From positions 1 through 41,185 of the IMG/VR virus record IMGVR_UViG_3300044669_000036: a DNA stretch of 41,185 bases; one strand, given 5' to 3'. The notes below the pieces were generated by a model that saw nothing but the letters and a program-made list of their open reading frames with translations, did not search any database and was not told the origin of the DNA. Made by a program: the position numbers and the translations under genes. Source of the DNA: a virus. Positions 1 through 5,995 of the stretch are shown in pieces (within the stretch, counting starts at the first letter, position 1; the number at the start of each line of letters is the position of its first letter).

Positions 1-483
1 ATGACGAAGAAAAAAGCACATAAACCAGGCTCGGCGACCATTGCGCTCAACAAGCGTGCTCGCCACGAGTATTTCATTGAAGAAGAATTCGAGGCGGGCC
101 TTGCGTTGCAGGGCTGGGAAGTAAAATCGCTGCGCGCCGGAAAAGCCAACATCGGCGATAGCTACGTGATCCTGAAAGATGGAGAAGCCTTCCTGTTCGG
201 TGCGAACTTTACGCCGCTGACCGTCGCCTCGTCACACTACGTATGTGACCCAACGCGCACCCGTAAGCTGCTGCTGAACAAGCGTGAGCTGGAATCCCTT
301 TACGGGCGCATTAACCGTGAAGGTTTCACCGTGGTCGCCCTGTCGCTGTACTGGAAAAACGCCTGGTGCAAAGTGAAAATTGGCGTCGCGAAAGGTAAAA
401 AACAGCACGACAAACGTACTGACCTGAAAGAGCGCGAGTGGCAGCTCGACAAAGCGCGCATCATGAAAAACGCAGGACGTTGA
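1..483 (+). CDS. smpB: SsrA-binding protein SmpB
   Basis: SmpB binds the tRNA-like domain of tmRNA and carries it into stalled ribosomes for trans-translation. The 160-residue length and the sequence (start [20 protein letters not shown], core [14 protein letters not shown], basic tail KGKKQHDKR) match enterobacterial SmpB throughout, as I remember the E. coli protein. It begins at the first base of the window, so its promoter is not visible. It sits directly upstream of ssrA on the same strand, the normal core-genome arrangement, which fixes the chromosomal address of the prophage that follows. Identification is very secure. Confidence 0.98.
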   Translation: MTKKKAHKPGSATIALNKRARHEYFIEEEFEAGLALQGWEVKSLRAGKANIGDSYVILKDGEAFLFGANFTPLTVASSHYVCDPTRTRKLLLNKRELESLYGRINREGFTVVALSLYWKNAWCKVKIGVAKGKKQHDKRTDLKEREWQLDKARIMKNAGR

Positions 484-528
484 TTCTGCACACTTATTGT
501 ACTATTCAATAAGTTAGCGTTCCGGGCT

Positions 529-563
529 GGTATCCAGGAAGTGAAATCTGGTATACTTAGTTC
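529..563 (+). promoter_or_regulatory. Probable ssrA promoter
   Basis: An extended -10 element (TG, one base, TATACT at 552-557) lies about 16 bases before the first tmRNA base. No good -35 hexamer is present at the expected spacing (GGTATC at 529-534). An extended -10 can compensate for a weak -35. The position agrees with the short 5' leader expected for precursor tmRNA. Inferred from sequence only. Confidence 0.5.
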
Positions 564-572
564 AACACTATT

Positions 573-936
573 GGGGCTGATTCTGGATTCGACGGGATTT
601 GCGAAACCCAAGGTGCATGCCGAGGGGCGGTTTGCCTCGTTAAAAGCCGCAAAAAAATAGTCGCAAACGACGAAAACTACGCTTTAGCAGCTTAATAACC
701 TGCTCTGAGCCCTCTCTCCCTAGCTTCCGCTCTTAAGACGGGGATCAAAGAGAGGTCAAACCCAAAAGAGATCGCGTGGAAGCCCTGCCTGGGGTTGAAG
801 CGTTAAAACTAATCAGGCTAGTTCGTTAGTGGCGTGTCTGTCCGCAGCTGGCGTGCGAATGTAAAGACAAACTAAGCATGTAGTACCGAGGATGTAGAAA
901 TTTCGGACGCGGGTTCAACTCCCGCCAGCTCCACCA
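573..936 (+). ncRNA. ssrA: tmRNA (ssrA, 10Sa RNA)
   Basis: Transfer-messenger RNA rescues stalled ribosomes and tags their nascent peptides for proteolysis. The 5' end GGGGCTGATTCTGGATTCGA and the 3' end with the T-arm GGGTTCAACTCCC and acceptor strand AGCTCCACCA are intact and can pair. The tag frame begins at the resume codon GCA at 663 and encodes ANDENYALAA followed by TAA at 693-695. The length of about 364 bases is normal for the family. The 3' end doubles as the phage attachment core, and integration has left a complete tmRNA on this side. Its native terminator now appears to lie some 40 kb downstream. Confidence 0.98.
900..929. repeat. attL core (3' end of ssrA)
   Basis: This 30-bp stretch (starts ATTTCGGACGCGG, ends CTCCCGCCAGC) recurs at 40738-40767 with one substitution (G at 912, A at 40750). 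It covers the T-arm and part of the acceptor stem of tmRNA, a typical target of tyrosine recombinases. The repeat marks the left prophage boundary. The true strand-exchange positions inside it cannot be read from sequence. Confidence 0.9.
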
Positions 937-1028
937 CTTTTGATAGGACTGCAACCGGACAGTGGCAATAAAAACAGCCACTTACGGACTCTGACCAGAC
1001 AGAGCTCAGACCGAGAAAAGACAAAAAA

Positions 1029-1047
1029 ATGCACGTGAAATGCACGT
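1029..1047 (+). promoter_or_regulatory. Putative integrase arm-type site, attL side
   Basis: ATGCACGTGAAATGCACGT recurs as ATGCACGTAAAATGCACTT at 40671-40689 on the other side of the prophage, differing at two of 19 positions. The two copies lie about 100 bp and 50 bp from their att cores, inside the element and in the same orientation on the plus strand. That is where integrase arm-binding sites (P and P') are expected. The repeat is observed; its role is inferred. Confidence 0.6.
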
Positions 1048-1057
1048 GCACTTTAAA

Positions 1058-1089
1058 AGAACCCCAGATCTCACGGTCTGGGGTTTTTC
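1058..1089 (+). terminator. Rho-independent terminator downstream of ssrA
   Basis: A stem of AACCCCAGA and TCTGGGGTT with an 8-base loop is followed by a run of T, preceded by A-rich sequence so it could work in both directions. It sits between ssrA/attL and the dinI-like gene. It can stop ssrA read-through into the prophage, replacing the native terminator displaced to 40782. Confidence 0.8.
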
Positions 1090-1141
1090 TATTTGTAACT
1101 AAGGGTAACAAAAACACATCCCCTTTCGTGCTCCGCTCGCC

Positions 1142-1187
1142 TTGACACTGTTTATTTTTACAGTAAAAATACTGTATACAACCACAG
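1142..1187 (+). promoter_or_regulatory. SOS promoter with two LexA boxes
   Basis: A perfect -35 hexamer TTGACA (1142-1147) has a weak -10 at about 1165-1170. Two sequences fit the LexA rule CTG-N10-CAG: CTGTTTATTTTTACAG (1148-1163, filling the promoter spacer) and CTGTATACAACCACAG (1172-1187, just downstream of the -10). The arrangement predicts LexA repression and induction by DNA damage of the dinI-like gene starting at 1207. Confidence 0.8.
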
Positions 1188-1206
1188 TGGTTTTCCGGAG
1201 GCTTTT

Positions 1207-1446
1207 ATGTTCGTTGAACTGGTTTATGACAAGCGAAATGTAGAGGGACTTGAAGGGGCCAGAGAGATTATCCTGGCAGAGCTGACGAAGCGAGTGCACC
1301 AGATCTTCCCTGATGCCGAAGTGAGGGTGAAGCCGATGCAGGCGAACGGCTTGAATAGCGATGCCAGCAAAAGCGATCGGGAAAAGCTGAACCGCATGCT
1401 GGAGGAAATGTTTGAAGAGTCCGAAATGTGGCTGATGGAAGACTAA
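1207..1446 (+). CDS. DinI-like family protein
   Basis: DinI proteins bind RecA and modulate its filament and its coprotease activity on LexA, UmuD and phage repressors. The 79-residue product begins MFVELVYDKR and ends in an acidic stretch (EEMFEESEMWLMED), features of the DinI/ImpC family in length and layout. A strong ribosome site (CCGGAGG, 6 bases before ATG) supports the start. It lies behind two LexA boxes at the prophage edge, so it should be made early in the SOS response, where it could tune RecA-dependent cleavage of this phage's own S24 repressor. Family assignment is by sequence recognition; the effect on induction is inferred. Confidence 0.85.
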   Translation: MFVELVYDKRNVEGLEGAREIILAELTKRVHQIFPDAEVRVKPMQANGLNSDASKSDREKLNRMLEEMFEESEMWLMED

Positions 1447-1567
1447 CCCTAAAAACCCTGATAAAACTCCAGGTTATCCAATTTTCTTTTAGAGTTTATC
1501 ATTATCCATATTTGCCATCAGAAATGGGCCATATGATGGTTAATCCATCTATATAACGGAAAATGAT

Positions 1568-2401
1568 ATGAAAATGAGTTTTTATGCTATTTATTATAGC
1601 AATGGAAAAGATAACTCACCATGTAACCTTTTTGAATCCCTTTCTTCACAGGTAGTCGAAAAGAAAGGTAACGCCCTTGAAGTTGACGATTATTTCGTTT
1701 TCGCCCACCACATTGTTGACAAAAGCTTCTTGTTAACAAAGACATATGATTCTGCCTTTGTTAAAAGGGTAAATAAGAAAACATTTTCTATCGATGAAAT
1801 GAAGAATGCTTTGGGTAATGATGAAACCCTTGCTTTCCCTTCCTTTCTTTTAGTGAAAGACAACATCATTGGTTATGCATCATCTCAACACGGCCCCAGA
1901 ACCAGAGATCTGCAGATTTATCTTTCCAATAAATTGGATATTCCTATGGGCTTCAAACTTTGTATTGAACCTCTGATGCGTGATGTTAGTAAAGATGATG
2001 CTTTAGAAATGCAGTTCATCGGCAGAACCACGCTTAGGGTGGAAAGCGGGTCTAAGCTGTTCAGCCCTTTGCTTAGAGCAACAGGTATTGAAACTATTGA
2101 CGAAGAACTTTTAGATGGTATTGAGATCACGCTAAAGCCGAAGAGAGCAAGAAACATTCGAGACATGGCGAAGGAACTCATTAAAAACGCCGATGACAGC
2201 CATAGCGATATACTCATCAAAGGCAAAGAGCAGGCAGCCGATCTTCTTACGGAATACTACCTGTCTAATAAAGGACATCTGGCAGCTAATCTTTATAAAT
2301 CGACAAACGAAGATATCGCAGAAGAGATGGAAACATGCTTCATAAGAATGAAGTCTGTTATAATGAAAAGCTATAACGATGCGTTTGATAGTGAGTTTTA
2401 A
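1568..2401 (+). CDS. rexA: RexA-like phage exclusion protein
   Basis: In lambda lysogens RexA is the intracellular sensor of the Rex system, which aborts superinfection by phages such as T4 rII and is thought to trigger the RexB ion channel. This 277-residue protein is collinear with lambda RexA (279 residues) as I remember it: a Phe-Tyr-Ala start, a Phe-Pro-Ser-Phe-Leu segment near residue 90, IEPLMR at 133-138, FIGRTT at 150-155, and a Leu-Thr-Glu-His/Tyr-Tyr-Leu-Ser segment near 227-233. It is followed 27 bases later by a RexB homologue. In lambda, rexA follows cI; here the pair is about 34 kb from cI, beside attL and behind an AT-rich 120-bp leader. Codon use is AT-richer than in the structural genes. 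Confidence 0.93.
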   Translation: MKMSFYAIYYSNGKDNSPCNLFESLSSQVVEKKGNALEVDDYFVFAHHIVDKSFLLTKTYDSAFVKRVNKKTFSIDEMKNALGNDETLAFPSFLLVKDNIIGYASSQHGPRTRDLQIYLSNKLDIPMGFKLCIEPLMRDVSKDDALEMQFIGRTTLRVESGSKLFSPLLRATGIETIDEELLDGIEITLKPKRARNIRDMAKELIKNADDSHSDILIKGKEQAADLLTEYYLSNKGHLAANLYKSTNEDIAEEMETCFIRMKSVIMKSYNDAFDSEF

Positions 2402-2428
2402 CTATCATTGGATTACAAGGAGGCGGCA

Positions 2429-2872
2429 ATGTCACAGAACCACAAAGTCATGCCAGGTGTAATTCTTTTTGCATTGCCATACTTTCCTGTTATTGCAGCT
2501 TATTTTGCATTCAGATACTTGGTTCCTGGCGTTTCATTCTCTGAACATAGAGACGCGCTTGGAGCAGCGATAGCCTCATACGCAGGCACCACGATCGCAA
2601 TTCTGATCGCTGCGTTAACGTTTGTAATAGGCATTGGTGGCAGAAACATGCATAAGGTAAAGTCTTATGGATACATGACAACTGTCATCATCATGTACGC
2701 TCTTACGTTTGCTGAGTTAGGGATTGTTTTCTTTATGGGGCTTTTTCTCATGGCTACCAGCAAAGAACCGATTAATTTTCTCCCGACTCTGTCTATTGGA
2801 TTCGCTGCTACTTCATTGATGCACATTAGTTTGCTTTTAGTACAACTGTTCAATTTCTCCAAGAAAAAGTAG
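2429..2872 (+). CDS. rexB: RexB-like membrane protein of phage exclusion
   Basis: RexB is an inner-membrane protein proposed to form the ion channel that depolarises the cell when RexA is activated. The product has 147 residues (lambda RexB 144) and four hydrophobic segments at about 9-30, 47-70, 82-109 and 118-141. Motifs such as VPGVSFSEHRD, SYAGT, AILIAALTF and YGYMT match lambda RexB closely as I recall it. I chose the ATG at 2429 because AAGGAGG lies 5 bases upstream, rather than the in-frame TTG at 2408. It forms an operon with rexA and is followed by a terminator hairpin. Confidence 0.94.
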   Translation: MSQNHKVMPGVILFALPYFPVIAAYFAFRYLVPGVSFSEHRDALGAAIASYAGTTIAILIAALTFVIGIGGRNMHKVKSYGYMTTVIIMYALTFAELGIVFFMGLFLMATSKEPINFLPTLSIGFAATSLMHISLLLVQLFNFSKKK

Positions 2873-2896
2873 ACCGGCCACCGTGCCGGTTATTTC
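2873..2896. terminator. Hairpin between rexB and the convergent HTH gene
   Basis: ACCGGC and GCCGGT form a 6-bp stem around a short loop, directly after the rexB stop and overlapping the end of the opposing gene. The flanking T-runs are poor, so termination may be weak. Its position between convergent genes suits a shared terminator. Confidence 0.5.
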
Positions 2897-3197
2897 ATTC
2901 CTTTTCAGGCATGTTAAGCATTTGACGCAATTTTTTATTCACTTCTTTCTGCCGTCGAGTAAACGCCACCTCAACTTCAACCTCTCGCTCTTTGTTCCTT
3001 AGCTTGGTTGGCTCGACTTCCACAGCTAACAAGGCGGCCAAGCAAGCTTCTTTCGTAAACAAGTACGGTGACTTGGGCCTGTCGCTGACCCGGTAAGCCT
3101 TAAGCCTGCCCTCAAGAACCCACTGAGTAACGGTAGCCGTAGAGATACCGAGTAGTTCAGCTGCTTCCTTTCGTGTCAATGTTAGCTTTTCCAACAA
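2895..3197 (-). CDS. Small helix-turn-helix DNA-binding protein
   Basis: This protein of about 100 residues has an N-terminal winged-helix/MerR-type motif: LTRKEAAELLGISTATVTQW at about 6-25, followed by GRLKAYRV, the layout used by excisionases and small phage regulators. A charged, probably helical tail follows (REVEVEV, RRQKEVNKKLRQ). The start is TTG at 3197 (or the next codon, also TTG), with AAGGA 4 bases upstream. It is divergent from the alpA-type gene across a gap of only 35 bp, so the two probably share control sequences. Whether it is a recombination directionality factor or a transcription regulator cannot be told. Confidence 0.75.
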   Translation of the reverse strand: MLEKLTLTRKEAAELLGISTATVTQWVLEGRLKAYRVSDRPKSPYLFTKEACLAALLAVEVEPTKLRNKEREVEVEVAFTRRQKEVNKKLRQMLNMPEKE

Positions 3198-3232
3198 GAC
3201 GTCCTTTTATCATTCAATGAGGAGAGCATAAC

Positions 3233-3433
3233 TTGAACATATATTTGATGGATCTGAAAGAAGTTTGTAAAGCTGTTGGGTTCAAAAAGGGATCCATTTA
3301 CAGTTGGATGAACGCGGGCAAATTCCCAAAACCCATTAAGATAGGTAGGTCAGTAAGATGGGTATCAACGGAAGTGGAAGAATGGATAGCTGAAAAAATT
3401 CGTGCAACGAGGCAGGAAAATAGCGATATTTGA
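3233..3433 (+). CDS. AlpA-family transcriptional regulator
   Basis: AlpA-type proteins are small MerR/Xis-like DNA-binding proteins. E. coli AlpA, from the ssrA-integrated element CP4-57, activates that element's integrase and so its excision. This 66-residue product has the family layout: LKEVCKAVGFKKGSIYSWMN, then FPKPIKIGRSVRW, then VEEWI. The TTG start at 3233 is preferred because GAGGAG lies about 8 bases upstream; an ATG at 3248 is the alternative. It is divergent from another HTH gene. No CP4-type integrase lies next to it, so its target is unclear; it might act on the int promoter at the other prophage end. Confidence 0.85.
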   Translation: MNIYLMDLKEVCKAVGFKKGSIYSWMNAGKFPKPIKIGRSVRWVSTEVEEWIAEKIRATRQENSDI

Positions 3434-3495
3434 AAAGGCCGATATGTGGCTTGTGTCTGAGTTTCCGACAGTTCGCCAGGTTGGGCTGTAAAAAT

Positions 3496-3535
3496 ATGCA
3501 GGCTGCCAGTCTCAACAATCACCGGCGGCCTGCAT
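3496..3535. terminator. Hairpin between alpA-type gene and invertase
   Basis: ATGCAGGC at 3496-3503 pairs with GCCTGCAT at 3528-3535, with further GCC/GGC pairing inside. It lies between the convergent alpA-type gene and the invertase gene, where a bidirectional terminator would be useful. No long T-run follows on either strand. Confidence 0.45.
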
Positions 3536-3540
3536 CGTGT

Positions 3541-4095
3541 CTAACCACTGCCTACCGGGAATTTACGATACAGTGTCGATACTCCAACATCGTAAATTAT
3601 TGCCACACGCTGGCGCGATTGCCCTGCTGCAATTAACCTCCCTGCCTGCGCCCACTGCTCATCCGTTAATTTTGGTCTTCGGCCACCGATCCGCCCTTCA
3701 GCTCGCGCAGCTGCCAACCCAGCCCGGGTACGCTCAATGATTAGCTCCCTTTCCATTTCGGCTAGCGCCCCCATGACATGAAAGAAGAATCTCCCCATCG
3801 GCGTAGAAGTGTCTATGCTGTCGGTCAGGCTGCGAAAATTTATCCCCTTCTCTCGCAGTTCCTCCACCAGAACGACAAGATGTCGCATGCTGCGCCCGAG
3901 GCGGTCCAGTTTCCACACCACTAGCGTATCGCCTTCAGATAGTGTCCGGAGTACCTTCTTTAGACCCGGCCTCTCTGAAGTCTTCCCACTCATTTTGTCT
4001 TCAAAAATCAGCTCACATCCTGCGCTATCGAGAGCATTTCTTTGTAACGCGGTGTTCTGGTCATTTGTTGATACCCTCACGTAGCCAATTAGCAC
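3541..4095 (-). CDS. Site-specific DNA invertase (Gin/Pin/Hin family serine recombinase)
   Basis: Serine invertases flip a DNA segment between two inverted sites, here switching tail-fibre ends. The 184-residue protein starts with GYVRVST, whose serine (residue 9) is the expected nucleophile, and continues with EDKMSGKTSERPGL, LVVWKLDRLGRS and ALAEMERELI (the helix that enters the DNA). It ends in a small HTH domain (GQSRQRVAIIYDVGVSTLYR). A GTG start at 4095 with GGAGGG 6 bases upstream gives the length of Pin. The gene ends immediately beside the invertible segment, the standard Mu/P1/e14 layout. Fis enhancer sites usually lie in such genes, but I could not verify one. Confidence 0.95.
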   Translation of the reverse strand: MLIGYVRVSTNDQNTALQRNALDSAGCELIFEDKMSGKTSERPGLKKVLRTLSEGDTLVVWKLDRLGRSMRHLVVLVEELREKGINFRSLTDSIDTSTPMGRFFFHVMGALAEMERELIIERTRAGLAAARAEGRIGGRRPKLTDEQWAQAGRLIAAGQSRQRVAIIYDVGVSTLYRKFPVGSG

Positions 4096-4149
4096 GTGTT
4101 TCCCTCCAGACAAAAGCCTGAACAATGCCAGAGTAGGGGGTAATTTTCA

Positions 4150-4175
4150 TTCTCTAAAACGTCGGTTTGGGAACA
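4150..4175 (+). repeat. gix-like crossover site, left end of the invertible segment
   Basis: This 26-bp site has the right half GGTTTGGGAACA after a central TC dinucleotide, identical to the inverted copy at 5717-5742. Its outer half (TTCTCTAAAACG) differs from the other site's (TTACCGCAAACC). The central dinucleotides are in opposite orientation on the plus strand (TC here, GA there), so recombination would invert the segment. Homology continues for about 50 bp into the fibre coding sequence. Confidence 0.85.
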
Positions 4176-4535
4176 GCCTCGAAAAGGAACGTCGGCAACG
4201 GCGCAAACCAGATCCCCGACATGACTTTTTTCACGAAAACCTTTTCAGGTGGAAACGTAACAGGGGTATTCACATTTCCTAATGGAATGATTGTTCAAAT
4301 TGGTTCTATAGGTGCTATTCCTGCGGGGACATCACTCGAAGTTGTTTATCCGATACCTTTCCCAACAGCTATGTGTTATGCGACTGGAGTTGCCTCAAGT
4401 TCTTCTGATTCAACGGTTCCAATTTCAATTGCTATTGACGCACAAAATGTCTCTGATGCGAAAAAAAGTGTTTATTTAAGAAACAGCTCAACGCGAAGTA
4501 ATGCTGGCTCGCGCTTTCTGGCAATAGGATATTAA
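4167..4535 (+). CDS. Silent alternative tail-fibre C-terminal segment
   Basis: This is a partial gene, not a free-standing one. It starts inside the crossover site with the codons for LGTAS and continues [14 protein letters not shown], matching the expressed fibre ([14 protein letters not shown]), then diverges and ends RFLAIGY, like the expressed fibre's WLAIGY. It has no start with a ribosome site and no promoter here, so it should be silent until inversion fuses it to the fixed N-terminus of about 88 residues. The divergent middle, about 90 residues, probably carries the alternative receptor specificity. Confidence 0.88.
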   Translation: MGTASKRNVGNGANQIPDMTFFTKTFSGGNVTGVFTFPNGMIVQIGSIGAIPAGTSLEVVYPIPFPTAMCYATGVASSSSDSTVPISIAIDAQNVSDAKKSVYLRNSSTRSNAGSRFLAIGY

Positions 4536-4537
4536 TT

Positions 4538-4972
4538 ATGACTAATTTTATTTATAGCCCCTCTGAAAATGCATTTTATCCATACGCCCTGCAAGAAAGT
4601 TATATTTTGTCTGAAAGCTGGCCGAAAGATGGAATGGATGTGGATGATGCTATTTTTTATGAATTTGCTGGTGAGCCACCGGAAGGTAAAGTTCGCGTAG
4701 CCGGTGATGATGGATATCCCGTATGGGCCGATAAACCAGAGCCCTCTCACGAGGAACTTGTAGCGGCTGCGGAAGCAGAAAAAATAGAGCGGATCGATCA
4801 GGCTAACGAGTTTATGAACAGTAAGCAGTGGCCCGGTAAAGCAGCAATGGGCCGCCTGAAGGATACAGAGAAAGAACAATATAACGCCTGGCTTGATTAT
4901 CTGGATGCACTGGAAGATGTCGATACCACCAGCGCACCAGATATCGAGTGGCCTACTCCGCCGGAGGTGTAG
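4538..4972 (+). CDS. Tail fibre assembly protein (Tfa), silent orientation
   Basis: Tfa proteins are chaperones needed to fold the tips of phage tail fibres. The 144-residue product has the family's order: a short N-terminal beta part (NFIYSPSENAFYPYAL), a central proline-rich stretch (WADKPEPSHEEL), a helical part and a C-terminal SAPDIEWPTPPEV. It follows the silent fibre cassette by 2 bases and would be expressed only after inversion. It converges on, and overlaps by 20 bases, the second tfa on the minus strand; their C-termini are near identical while the N-terminal halves differ, in step with the different fibre tips. Confidence 0.9.
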   Translation: MTNFIYSPSENAFYPYALQESYILSESWPKDGMDVDDAIFYEFAGEPPEGKVRVAGDDGYPVWADKPEPSHEELVAAAEAEKIERIDQANEFMNSKQWPGKAAMGRLKDTEKEQYNAWLDYLDALEDVDTTSAPDIEWPTPPEV

Positions 4973-4975
4973 GCC
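4950..4975. repeat. Near-perfect palindrome at the convergent tfa stops
   Basis: GGCCTAC at 4950-4956 and GTAGGCC at 4969-4975 are perfect inverted arms with further pairing inside (CTCCGCCGGAG). Both tfa stop codons (TAG at 4970-4972 plus strand and 4953-4955 minus strand) lie in it. It arises from the homologous ends of the two genes and could act as a shared terminator hairpin at the centre of the invertible segment. Confidence 0.7.
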
Positions 4976-5369
4976 AGGTAATGTCCGGAGCCGTTGACGT
5001 GTCGACGGCTTTTACCTGTTTTTTATAATCCATCCACGCTGACAATTTATCTTTATCTTCCTCGCTGATATCTCCCAGCATTAATTCCACGCGCCAGTCG
5101 GCGGTTACTCCATCAGCCTTTAAAAGCAACTGCTGGCGATGTTGCTCCGCAGATTCCACTTCCTCTTCATGGGTAGGAGGTGGAGCATCAACCCATGCGG
5201 GCATCCCAGAACTATCAGCCCCAAGTATTTTGCCTTCAGGCCAGGCAACACCAGCGAATTCGGAATAAACCTCAATGCTAATTTCTGTTGCTTCATCCGG
5301 GATGACAGGACTGTCCGGGAAAATATAGAACCCAAAGCCAATCGAGTCGAAATAATAGATTTTTTCCAT
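4953..5369 (-). CDS. Tail fibre assembly protein (Tfa), expressed orientation
   Basis: This is the chaperone for the currently expressed fibre tip. It has 138 residues from the ATG at 5369, which follows the fibre stop by 2 bases; an upstream in-frame start at 5393 would overlap the fibre gene and is less likely. Features are an aromatic N-terminus (MEKIYYFDSIGFGFYIF), the proline-rich PAWVDAPPPTHEEEV, a helical domain, and the C-terminal SAPDITWPTPPAE shared with the silent copy. Both genes are tfa homologues that have diverged at the fibre-contacting end. Confidence 0.92.
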   Translation of the reverse strand: MEKIYYFDSIGFGFYIFPDSPVIPDEATEISIEVYSEFAGVAWPEGKILGADSSGMPAWVDAPPPTHEEEVESAEQHRQQLLLKADGVTADWRVELMLGDISEEDKDKLSAWMDYKKQVKAVDTSTAPDITWPTPPAE

Positions 5370-5371
5370 GT

Positions 5372-5995
5372 TCAATATCCTATAGCCAACCAATAGATGC
5401 TGTTTGAGGTAGGAGTAACGTAAGTAAATCTCGCTTTTGTTGTATTTGTGTTTCCAATATCGAACCCGGTGAAACGCTGTGATGGATCGTTTGTAGACAT
5501 TAAGGCACTGAGATGTCTGAATGCAGCAGGGAATGCAATCGGGAAAGTAATGTCAGTAGTTCCCACAGCCCCAGCTGTGGCGTTAACGTTAAACGCCCCC
5601 CATTGAATGATCAGCCCAGTCGGCAATTTTTGGTACCCAGTAAAACCTAAAGAACCGGCAAAACTATTCATATCAGGGATCTGGTTAGCACCGTTGCCGA
5701 CATTCTTTTTTGAGGCTGTTCCCAAACCGAGGTTTGCGGTAAGCGCATTCGTGAATTTTGTCACGAGCCCGTTAACGTCGGCATTATCGAGGGCGTCCAC
5801 GCCAGAGTTCGCAATAAACTGCCCCACAAGCGCGGCAATTGTGGTCGCCTGGCGAATAGCTTTGTTTACCTGCGAGCTGTCAGCCTTACCTGAAGTAAAA
5901 CCAGATAACAGCGCGGGGAGTGCCTCCCAGCCAGCCTGTGACATGACGTTAGCATTTGGATCAATTGCGAACGCTTTAAAATTATTTATTGCCAT
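5372..5995 (-). CDS. Tail fibre protein, invertible C-terminus
   Basis: This is a receptor-binding fibre of about 207 residues. The fixed N-terminus ([20 protein letters not shown], then a helical part, about 88 residues) is followed by the crossover point at NLGLGTAS and a variable tip ending [10 protein letters not shown]. The N-terminal part resembles those of phages whose short fibre attaches directly to a DUF2612-type baseplate protein. The ATG at 5995 overlaps the stop of the upstream gene (TAATG), showing translational coupling. The protein is short for a fibre, so it may be an adaptor plus tip. Confidence 0.88.
   Translation of the reverse strand: MAINNFKAFAIDPNANVMSQAGWEALPALLSGFTSGKADSSQVNKAIRQATTIAALVGQFIANSGVDALDNADVNGLVTKFTNALTANLGLGTASKKNVGNGANQIPDMNSFAGSLGFTGYQKLPTGLIIQWGAFNVNATAGAVGTTDITFPIAFPAAFRHLSALMSTNDPSQRFTGFDIGNTNTTKARFTYVTPTSNSIYWLAIGY
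5717..5742 (-). repeat. gix-like crossover site, right end of the invertible segment
   Basis: The core AAACCGAGGTTT equals the core of the Mu gix/P1 cix consensus as I remember it, with a central GA dinucleotide on the plus strand. It lies within the fibre reading frame at codons for Asn-Leu-Gly-Leu-Gly-Thr. The partner site is at 4150-4175 in inverse orientation. Confidence 0.88.

Larger units (their letters stand above)
4150..5742. other. Invertible tail-fibre segment (phase-variation cassette)
   Basis: Two gix-like sites in inverted orientation enclose two converging half-cassettes, each with a fibre C-terminus plus a tfa gene. The promoter-proximal N-terminus of the fibre (5730-5995) lies outside and stays fixed. 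In the present orientation the minus-strand set is expressed; inversion would join the N-terminus to the 4167-4535 C-terminus followed by the plus-strand tfa. This is the logic of Mu S-U/S'-U' and the P1 C segment. The invertase gene adjoins it. Confidence 0.93.

Noticed and set aside
1099-1299. A 66-codon minus-strand frame over the dinI-like gene start
   Set aside because: It crosses the LexA-box promoter and the dinI-like coding region on the opposite strand, with no ribosome site.
4167-4535. The possibility that this is an independent small gene
   Set aside because: Its first codons are the shared crossover sequence and the next residues equal the fibre; it has no start signals. It is listed as a silent C-terminal cassette instead.
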